From the NCBI GenBank assembly GCA_947568835.1, contig OX387604.1, positions 28,435,351 to 28,499,350 on the forward strand: a stretch of 64,000 nucleotides of DNA, written 5' to 3'. Positions 54,738 through 64,000 of the stretch are shown here, in pieces. The translations under genes and the position numbers were made by a program. The stretch comes from Protonemura montana. Its lineage: Eukaryota; Arthropoda; Insecta; Plecoptera; Nemouridae. Under the pieces are notes generated by a model. The model was not told where the DNA came from. It ran no database searches and was given only the letters and a program-made list of their open reading frames with translations. How positions within the stretch are numbered: the stretch's first letter is position 1; every line of letters begins with the position of its first letter.

Positions 54738-57211
54738 TGAGAAAGTCAGTCCAAACTTTCACCGCAGCACGTTGCCGGCAACCGCGCCGACGTTAAGCCT
54801 CTAAGGGGGAGGACTCGGAGGATGGGGAAACGCAGAGGGTCAGGGTTTGGATACTCCTAAACATTTTAAGGCTTTCTTCACTTGTTGACCAACGCAGAAA
54901 CTGAAATAGTTGAGTGTGAGAAGCAGAACGTTTCATAGTTCTTTTTACCCTTTTTTTTACAACAAACGAAATTGAACAAAGGTCTTTCTAAGAAATAAAC
55001 GTACTTAGTTCGTATCATTACGTGCACCCGTAAATGTGTTTTATTATTGACATGGCATTCTTCTGCCAACAGCGAATATATTTTAATTCCTTTCTAAAAT
55101 ATTCGCAATTTTATTCGTTCCTCATTTTCTCTAGTGAACTTCCTTTATCCTGTCATCAGAGAGTTCTCATTTAAATACCGTTACAGTAGAAGAAATAGAG
55201 AATTCGTTTGAGAGCTAAAGTAGGAAAATGAACCGAGATGATTCCATTTTCATCAAGCTGTGAAATTTAGCATTAATAAATAGCATAGAAGGGCTGCTGA
55301 CACTCACTGTTCTTTCATCCACTAATATTCTGGCTACCTCGAAATGCTAGCCGCAAACATTTTATATTTTGCTGATCCCTCATTTTCTCATTTCACTACA
55401 GTTACCATCGACTTGTTACAGATTGCAAACATCAACACTCGTACGACGTATACGTTTACAGGTCAAAAATCAACCAGTGAGAATTCTGTTGATCATTTGG
55501 TAGTTAAATCTCTCTAGAGTCTAGAATTTGACCGCATATATTTTATGTCTATGTCTATATATAAATAAAAACGAACAGTTCTATATGTATATAAAACGAA
55601 TCCATTGTTGTTGCACGATGTTGCTAAAAGCACAAATCACTGTGCATCGATCGGCTTAAATGCTTGGTAAATATAGCGTCGGTGGTCGAAAAACGCGACA
55701 ACAAGACGGCATTAATCATGGGATCCAAAAACAAACCGAAAATTCACCGATTGAACTGAAAAGCAAGATTTATGATCCTAGTTTAGTCTGGAATCACGTT
55801 CTCAGCTGACCACCAGACATCGAAATATTTTTGCTGCCACTGAAAGGAAGTTTAAAGTTGGGAAAACAACATAGAGCTTAATATAATGCTTCTCAACGGA
55901 TTTAGAGACCGCATGGACTGCGGCAAAGAATTTAAACGCCACAGGGCCAGGACTATGTATGAGCATGGGCGATATGACCTTGGAATGTCTAGCCAATCAC
56001 AACGCAAGCCTAGGAGGTTGACCTTCAGGTGAAACATACCACCGTGGAAACTACAGATAGCTTACATGGTACTTCTTCCAGCGAGGCAAGAGCTGAGTGC
56101 ACATTCGAAAGCAAGAAGAAATCGAAAAAAGTGACATTCCCAAACCAGAGATATTCTTAGCACAGGGCTATTAAAATAATATCATTATAGGGTCATTCTT
56201 CAGCTAACTCGATATTTTTTAATGGCTCGATTATCAACAAAAACCCACGGCTTTGAATATCTACTATTTATTGCAATTACTGTCACAATTAAAGCTCATT
56301 TTAAATTTGCAACGCTCGTTGAAGCGCTTGGGCTCCATCTCTGTACTGACACCATTTTGAATCATCTGCTTTTCAACCACAAGCGCAGGTTAGCCGTAAT
56401 TTAACCTTGTCATATAGCTCTTCGTAATGCGTTTATTTAACAGGCAAACTGGACATTGCTTAACTGCCGTTACAAGTACTCATATGATATAAAATGGGTG
56501 CTTTTAATCTTTAAAATACCCTCGATTTATGTCTGTCCCTTGCTAACTTATACACACTTAGGTGCACTCTATTTCGCAGAGAATATTTGTATGAAAACAT
56601 TTCAAATTGAGCGCATGGTATATTTTTATTTTTATTTTGTTTTGTTTTAATGCCACGTACGGTTTTGCAGTTGTTGCCAACCGCAGCTTTCCAGTGAAAC
56701 TGAATCCGGTAATTTATGGGGAATGGTATTACGAGGGTGGCCCCTTCAACTACCTGATCTATCACTAAACAATATCACTGTCATGAATATATACAAGCTA
56801 TGGTGGCAGTCTTTTTTCCAGTATGCGTAGGTGTATTGCGTATCACGTTTCAAAAAAACATGGCTAAATAAACCTACCACTGCGATTTTATTTAATGGTA
56901 AATGAGAGATTGAGATCAAATTAATATCGATAATATTCAACGTTTGACTCTGCGATATGAAATGCTTCTTTAAAAATATGCTAAAATATAATATTTCAAG
57001 TTTTTAAGAAAATGCGTGCTTGGGTTTTTTGACGTGACTCTTTGAATCGACATAAAACGAATATTATGTTAGGATGTCGAGCACTTTAATATCGATACGC
57101 AAACGCGATTTTTCGATATTTTTATATGCAACATATTAATATAATATTTTATCAGGCGTTGTCATTTCGCTGCCCTCATCCAAAAAAGATACCCAATCTT
57201 TCCTATTTGCT

Positions 57212-57273
57212 TTTCCGGGAAATATTTCCCGGAAATATTTTCCGGAAATATTTTCCGGAAATATTTCCCAGAA
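57212..57273. promoter_or_regulatory. 24-bp palindrome and STAT/ETS-like site cluster
   Basis: 57212-57235 is a perfect 24-bp palindrome centred on gggaaatatttccc. The 62-base patch holds three matches to the STAT consensus TTCNNNGAA (TTCCGGGAA at 57213, TTCCCGGAA at 57226, TTCCCAGAA at 57265) and two TTCCGGAA cores. The arrangement is a short tandem repeat of ccggaaatatttt. It lies 4.9 kb upstream of the first recognised CELF exon. It could be a regulatory cluster or simply a small palindromic repeat. Confidence 0.45.
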
Positions 57274-58514
57274 AGCATGGAAACCCAAGAACCCGGAATA
57301 TTAAAAAGGCCTGGAGCAAGAGTCGATCACGATCCATGACATTTTATTGGCCAAGTATCTTTACAAACACGAACACAAACTAATAAATATGAACGCTGCG
57401 CTATAAATACATTCTTTTCAATTTGCTAGCAACATTTTTATAAACTTTTCTTCTTTAACATCCAGCTTTGGGTGCAATAATGTGCGAGAAGACCGAATAC
57501 GAGTGGACATCGCAACGTCAATTAACTGCACTTACAATAAAAACAACTTGCGGCACAATTGATCAAGCAAGCCAATGAGAAGTATAATCAAAGTGTAATT
57601 ATATATGGATTGCATCACCTCATACCCCTCCACCCAGCTTTGTTTCATAACATTCTATTCATAAGTTGTAGAGTATTCTTTCGCTAGAATTCGCTATCGA
57701 ACTTTCTCATCATTATTATAATAATATTAAGATTGGCGATTGCCAACTCTTACTTCGATGTTGCCAGTTCGTAATTTCCACAGCAACCGCTTGATTCTCT
57801 TAGGTTGTAAACCATCGATATATCAGCTAGAAAAACCAGTCGCACTTTTTCCAAGCTTCAACCAATAAAAAAATGCCAAAGTTTCTAAATGATAATGAAG
57901 CCAATTAAAATATACATTGATGGAAACTGGCTGGTGATTTCAAGCATTGAAATCAAGAAGCCACTAATTTCTTCAAGTTTGTCTACTAAGTTCCCGAGTA
58001 TATTACGCATCATAGAAGAAAACAAGTATCTCGGCCTCGAGAAATGCTTCACGATTTTCAATGGATTTCCGTAAGAGATTTTCGACTTTCTTGACTTCCC
58101 TGTGCTGGCAGAACGAATACGAACAATTAATATTAGCGGTCGGGTTCAAAGTTAAGTTGTGTCAAGAAAGCGACCAACTCAGTAAACAAACTTTCTCTAA
58201 GAACCTAAAATTTAATTGAAAAAAGTAAAAGGTTTAAAGAAAATTGCATAAAATTGTAATTGAGAATAATGTTCAGAAAGTCGCTTCGAATTTTACTCGG
58301 CTTGCAAAACATGGCAAACAAATAACATGGCTTTTTCTACGATACAAATGCGTACCATTTAAAGGACTTTTTGTAAAGATAAATTCAATACTGAATACAC
58401 ATGATTTAATTTCAAGACTGTATTCCCATCAAGGTTTGGTATTTTACTCAGCTGTAACCCACAAGAACAGACTTGGCATTTCAATGCTGCACTTTGCGTA
58501 GCATATGGCTGCAC

Positions 58515-58580
58515 GTGGGGGGATGGAAAGTGGGGGGGATGGAAAGTGGAAAGTGGAAAGTAGAAGTGGAAAGTGGAAGC
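58515..58580. repeat. Purine-rich 7-bp repeat (GGAAAGT)
   Basis: gtggggggatggaaagtggg followed by ggaaagt units; all-purine strand is plus. Confidence 0.88.
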
Positions 58581-59901
58581 CACCTATTATTCACCATCAT
58601 CATTCTCCAACCCAGCCCCCTTCAACTACACATGCCACTCTTTTCATAATCAAACAAAACAAGTCCTTTGAAAACAATGGCGATATCATAAAGCCCAACG
58701 TAATTCTCCACAGCTCAGCCGTTGCTCGCGTCGTGTTCTTGCTTGTCAGATATGAAAGCATATTGAGAAGTTTAGTTGCAGTTTAGATAAGGCTAAGGGC
58801 ATCGATTATGAGACAATAGGTATAATTAGTACCTTCATACATGTGCTTAGATTTCAAAAGTACTGTCTGGTTGGTTATCCACATTTCAGGGAGAATTCAA
58901 ACATTGAGGGACATTTTTCAACTCGCGGCAAAAAAAGAACATCGTGAATACGAAAATAACAACCTTTTTGTTTCACGTAGCATTCTGTAACGTTGCGTGG
59001 TGTTAGTACAAATGATATTTTAGAATGAGGAAAATTACATCAAGGAAAAAAGTGCTCACAGCTTTTTTAAAGAGCTGGTGTGGATTAAGTGATAGTTCGC
59101 TCGGCACTGACAGTTGACGACTTATTGTGTTGGTTATCATGCGTCCATCTCAATTTCAACGGTAATTTTTTATCTCACAGAAATGACAGGGGCACCGGTT
59201 TATATTGTCTTCATTTTATGCACACGGATTTATCTCTAGGGCGAATTTTCTGCATAAAAGGATTAATTTTAATTGAATGGCTAGAGAAATGCTTGTCCCA
59301 AGAAAACGTCCTTTCCCTCAGCCCCCTTTCCTATATTTCCATCCCGATGGAGCACCCCCACCCTACCCCACCCACCCCCACCCACCCCCGCCACTCACTG
59401 AAGCCAACACCGCACCCGCCTCAGGTCATGGTGAAGCAATTTATTATGCACTTAGTCGATTTCCCCAAGACGCGTGAGAACTTGCCCCGCCGCCCGTACA
59501 ATCTAACCAAATTTGGTGATCACTTACATATGTTACGTAGTTAAATAAGTCTGGCTCCTTAATAAACGACAAGATATATCGTTTCTTTAAGACAAACTAG
59601 CCTTAAATATGATGGAAATTTGTAGAAAACTTTCTCATGGTTAGATGAATGTTCAAACAGTTTAGTATTAAAGCAGCGAGGGTTGGGAAGGCAGCAGCGG
59701 CTGGTGGTGTTTTCTTAAACATACTGGCTTGTCGTCGAGCTAGCGGAGAGGAGAAAGGTTAGGAGAAAGGTATGAGTTCCACTAGCACCGCTCAACAACT
59801 TGGAAGTGCGTTCTTCGCTTGCCAGTCGCCACGTGTATAAGGCGTCGACACGATTCCGTCGCTAGGCACTGCGAACTAGGAACAGGGCGCTAGCTAGGTA
59901 T

Positions 59902-61966
59902 CCAGGGCGAGCACCAGGGAGAGCACCAGGGAGAGCACCAGGGCGAGCACCAGGGCGAGCACCAGGGCGAGCACCAGGGAGAGCACCAGGGAGAGCACCA
60001 GGGCGAGCACCAGGGAGAGCACCAGGGAGAGCACCAGGGAGAGCACCAGGGAGAGCACCAGGGAGAGCACCAGGGAGAGCACCAGGGAGAGCACCAGGGA
60101 GAGCACCAGGGAGAGCACCAGGGAGAGCACCAGGGAGAGCACCAGGGAGAGCACCAGGGAGAGCACCAGGGAGAGCACCAGGGAGAGCACCAGGGAGAGC
60201 ACCAGGGAGAGCACCAGGGAGAGCACCAGGGAGAGCACCAGGGAGAGCACCAGGGAGAGCACCAGGGAGAGCACCAGGGAGAGCACCAGGGAGAGCACCA
60301 GGGAGAGCACCAGGGAGAGCACCAGGGAGAGCACCAGGGAGAGCACCAGGGAGAGCACCAGGGAGAGCACCAGGGAGAGCACCAGGGAGAGCACCAGGGA
60401 GAGCACCAGGGAGAGCACCAGGGCGAGCACCAGGGCGAGCACCAGGGAGAGCACCAGGGAGAGCACCAGGGAGAGCACCAGGGAGAGCACCAGGGAGAGC
60501 ACCAGGGAGAGCACCAGGGAGAGCACCAGGGAGAGCACCAGGGAGAGCACCAGGGAGAGCACCAGGGAGAGCACCAGGGAGAGCACCAGGGAGAGCACCA
60601 GGGAGAGCACCAGGGAGAGCACCAGGGAGAGCACCAGGGAGAGCACCAGGGAGAGCACCAGGGAGAGCACCAGGGAGAGCACCAGGGAGAGCACCAGGGA
60701 GAGCACCAGGGAGAGCACCAGGGAGAGCACCAGGGAGAGCACCAGGGAGAGCACCAGGGAGAGCACCAGGGAGAGCACCAGGGAGAGCACCAGGGAGAGC
60801 ACCAGGGAGAGCACCAGGGCGAGCACCAGGGAGAGCACCAGGGAGAGCACCAGGGAGAGCACCAGGGAGAGCACCAGGGAGAGCACCAGGGAGAGCACCA
60901 GGGAGAGCACCAGGGAGAGCACCAGGGAGAGCACCAGGGAGAGCACCAGGGAGAGCACCAGGGAGAGCACCAGGGAGAGCACCAGGGAGAGCACCAGGGA
61001 GAGCACCAGGGAGAGCACCAGGGAGAGCACCAGGGAGAGCACCAGGGAGAGCACCAGGGAGAGCACCAGGGAGAGCACCAGGGAGAGCACCAGGGAGAGC
61101 ACCAGGGAGAGCACCAGGGAGAGCACCAGGGAGAGCACCAGGGAGAGCACCAGGGAGAGCACCAGGGAGAGCACCAGGGAGAGCACCAGGGAGAGCACCA
61201 GGGAGAGCACCAGGGAGAGCACCAGGGAGAGCACCAGGGAGAGCACCAGGGAGAGCACCAGGGAGAGCACCAGGGAGAGCACCAGGGAGAGCACCAGGGA
61301 GAGCACCAGGGAGAGCACCAGGGAGAGCACCAGGGAGAGCACCAGGGAGAGCACCAGGGAGAGCACCAGGGCGAGCACCAGGGAGAGCACCAGGGAGAGC
61401 ACCAGGGAGAGCACCAGGGAGAGCACCAGGGAGAGCACCAGGGAGAGCACCAGGGAGAGCACCAGGGAGAGCACCAGGGAGAGCACCAGGGAGAGCACCA
61501 GGGAGAGCACCAGGGAGAGCACCAGGGAGAGCACCAGGGAGAGCACCAGGGAGAGCACCAGGGCGAGCACCAGGGAGAGCACCAGGGAGAGCACCAGGGA
61601 GAGCACCAGGGAGAGCACCAGGGAGAGCACCAGGGAGAGCACCAGGGAGAGCACCAGGGAGAGCACCAGGGAGAGCACCAGGGAGAGCACCAGGGAGAGC
61701 ACCAGGGAGAGCACCAGGGCGAGCACCAGGGAGAGCACCAGGGCGAGCACCAGGGAGAGCACCAGGGAGAGCACCAGGGAGAGCACCAGGGAGAGCACCA
61801 GGGAGAGCACCAGGGAGAGCACCAGGGAGAGCACCAGGGAGAGCACCAGGGAGAGCACCAGGGAGAGCACCAGGGAGAGCACCAGGGAGAGCACCAGGGA
61901 GAGCACCAGGGCGAGCACCAGGGCGAGCACCAGGGCGAGCACCAGGGAGAGCACCAGGGAGAGCAA
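59902..61966. repeat. 12-bp tandem array, about 172 copies (2.07 kb)
   Basis: Unit GAGCACCAGGGA, with GAGCACCAGGGC as almost the only variant. The register is perfect, five units per 60 bases, across 2 kb. The C variant clusters at both ends and is sparse in the middle. Two minus-strand frames of about 700 codons (ALPG and LSLV repeats) are open only because the 12-bp unit has no stop there. Lies upstream of the CELF exon at 52301. Confidence 0.98.
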
Positions 61967-62162
61967 ACAAAAACATCGTGCCTATATCCTGCTATGCTCT
62001 TCTCTGCAGCACAAAGCGCCTTTTCTTTTCTCCAAGCCTGAAACTCACTTAAGTTTCTAAAAGCAGTCCCGCGTCATTTGTATTAACCCTTGACGGCGCT
62101 TTCGCTGCCCCAGGTAAGACGGCGTCCCCACACTTATTCCTCAACCACCCCTCGCAAATCAT

Positions 62163-62176
62163 CCCCCCCCCCCCCC
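62163..62176. repeat. C homopolymer (14)
   Basis: Uninterrupted plus-strand C run. Confidence 0.94.
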
Positions 62177-62544
62177 GTCACGCCCCTTCCCAACCCACAC
62201 CGAGATCCCCATTCCACTGACACAACAAGGAACATTAAATTAAACCCAGATATGAAAGAGCAAATCTGCTGCAGGAGAGAGCTAATTTCTTTTCTATCTA
62301 AATTTGTGCGCTATGCCTGGTAAATTATCACAATAAATAAATTTATAATCATGAATTAAACTGTCAGATTTTAAAGCATTGGAGCATAATTCTATCCGCG
62401 AAGATATCTACTATAAATCATATCGCGCGAATAGTACCCGAAGGATTATAGAATGAACGTTGAAGCACCGCTCCATCAGCTGATGGCAACGGCCAAGGAA
62501 GATATGTCCACATTTGCAGATGTTACAAAATGTTGGTATCTTGT

Positions 62545-62622
62545 GATGATACTGTGATGATACTGTGATGATTCTGTGATGATACTGTGATGATACTGTG
62601 ATGATACTGTGATGATTCTGTG
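62545..62622. repeat. 11-bp tandem repeat, about 7 copies
   Basis: Unit GATGATACTGT with two GATGATTCTGT copies. Confidence 0.94.
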
Positions 62623-64000
62623 ATGTATTTATTAGTTTTTAAAATGCGTCAACATTTGTTACCAGGTGCATTTCAACGGATAACGATTATCAAAGAAAAT
62701 CGCTTGGTGGGAACCCGCACAGAAAAGCGATTTAATCCAATTGGAAAGGTGGGAAATGTAATTTAAAGTATTTTCTTTTACTTTATTCCAGTTTGAACCA
62801 TCTATCTTGCTATGATCAAACTTCAGGATTCATTTGGAAATAAGTGGAAACTCTTGGACGTGCCACCTTTTCTACGGATAGAAAATCAACCATTTTGAGT
62901 GATGAAAATGTCTTCCATTAGCAGTAAAATCTATAAAGAATCAATAAATGTTGAGAAACTGCATACAGAGTTCAATCAGTTGTTCAGTAAATCTAGCAGA
63001 AGCATGCTTATAGCAGCAAACATCTAACAGCGTATTCGCGTTCAACCAACTCGCTATTGTCTTTTTATCCGAACCATCTTTTCATGCAGCACGTATTTCC
63101 TATTAGCTGAAGCGACAAATATGCGACTCTCATGCAGTGGTAGCTTACAATCATTTTACGAACCTAAACATGTCGTTTGATTCTAGCTTGAGCTTTGACA
63201 ATCGCATAGAATCGTTGATGGTAACCGAGCGACTAAAAGCAATTGCCTCTAATGCGAGCCTATTCCTCTTGCCAAGATCCAAACTAAATTAATATTGGAG
63301 AGACTGAGACATGGTCCATAGAGGAACCAGAATCACTTAAAGGAAAACACAATTAAAATCGTTTTCTTTCGTTTTCAAAGTCGTTTCAAGCCATTGCTTG
63401 AAAATTAGTACCCTATCTTTCCGAACAGAAGAGGATCACTCCAACCGTTTAGCTATTGCCTGCACTGAAATCATTTTAACTATCTTGGCGAAGAAAGGAG
63501 CATGGTTCATAAAGTTTAGTTAAATTTGAGATATCTCTTAAAAGCAGCAAACACTTGTGCAAGTCTTGCAGTTTAATAATAATATGTGCACTGACTGCGA
63601 CAGCTTTTCATATGCATGCAAGTTCTGTGTGGAAGTATCTGCTACTCCGTGATTCTGAAAAACTTCTCATTTTATTAACCGCTGGCGAAAACTGCAAATT
63701 CTTCCATGCAGCGTCACTTCAAAGGAAGCAGTTAAAGAGAAAGAATATAATCCCAATGCCGCTTTTGATTCAAACAAACCAGCAAAGAAACAAATAAATA
63801 AACAAGCTGTAGGAGGATGGCGTGACAAGATCTTTGAAGAATCGCGGGAAGATGAAATGAACTTTGTTTAGCCAAAGCGACAGACCGATTTGGCCAGGCC
63901 CGGGTTGCACATCGGGCCCAGTGCCCACGTGTCAGCTGATTTATATCAATTCGCTTGCGCTCGTTCCTAATTAATGATGGATACCGCCTTGTCGTGTGAA

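Larger units (their letters stand above)
52302..64000 (-). other. Upstream intron or 5' flank of the CELF gene
   Basis: Sequence on the 5' side of the first recognised coding exon. The good acceptor at 52302-52304 implies at least one more upstream exon, which may lie here as untranslated sequence or beyond 64000. Besides the 12-bp array at 59902-61966, the palindrome cluster near 57212, and small repeats at 53121, 54672, 58515 and 62545, the region is AT-rich. I recognise no coding exon, promoter or RNA gene in 54740-57210, 57275-58510, 58600-59900 or 62630-64000. Confidence 0.6.

Noticed and set aside
59862..61976. Two minus-strand open frames of about 700 codons (ALPG and LSLV repeats), one starting MFLFALPG
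   Set aside because: Product of a stop-free 12-bp unit. Two frames are equally open and the flanking residues show nothing protein-like.

Overview
This is eukaryotic, animal genomic DNA. It is almost certainly the inside of one very long gene on the minus strand, and only 332 bases can be defended as coding. Three exons encode, in order, the first RNA-recognition motif (RRM1) of a CELF/Bruno RNA-binding protein: 52301-52102, 23162-23080 and 3306-3258. Exon phases fit exactly, all splice sites are GT-AG, and the joined peptide contains RNP2 (MFVGQI) and RNP1 (KGCCFVTF), followed by the family block HHPIQMKPADSENRN. The second and third exons are 83 and 49 nt, the lengths I recall for vertebrate CELF genes. 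Residues such as MDENDLRKMFEEFGRVHQINVLRDK look like the arthropod Bruno-1/Bruno-2 (CELF1/2) branch. An arthropod, perhaps a crustacean or large-genome insect, is therefore the best guess, but the species cannot be named from this window.

Layout from right to left, the direction of transcription: 64000-52302 is upstream intron or 5' flank, holding a 2.07-kb array of a 12-bp unit and a 24-bp perfect palindrome. Exon A is followed by a 28.9-kb intron (52101-23163) carrying arrays with units of 9, 10, 7, 22, 7, 10, 27, 10, 11, 5 and 12 bp, GACGCC-rich islands and long G or C homopolymers. Exon B is followed by a 19.8-kb intron (23079-3307) with the densest satellite content: between about 6.86 and 18.36 kb, six unrelated arrays (68, 7, 18, 6, 43 and 104 bp units) lie nearly end to end. 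Exon C is followed by the start of the next intron (3257-1), which contains a 20-bp array. The next coding exon, expected to start with the ERKLF-type sequence of the RRM1-RRM2 linker, is beyond the left edge.

About 16 kb, a quarter of the window, is tandem repeat. The long open frames (up to 1061 codons) all lie in these arrays. They are explained by repeat units lacking stop codons and are not annotated as genes. No transposon coding sequence, rRNA, CRISPR array, or convincing tRNA or other gene was found.

The most unusual content is the repeat landscape itself: an array whose every unit is a potential 19-bp-stem cruciform, several arrays with higher-order structure, recurrence of the palindromic tetramers GATC, CTAG and GTAC in unrelated units, dispersed GACGCC islands, and candidate RFX (X-box) and STAT-like sites. 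Whether any of it is functional cannot be decided from sequence alone.
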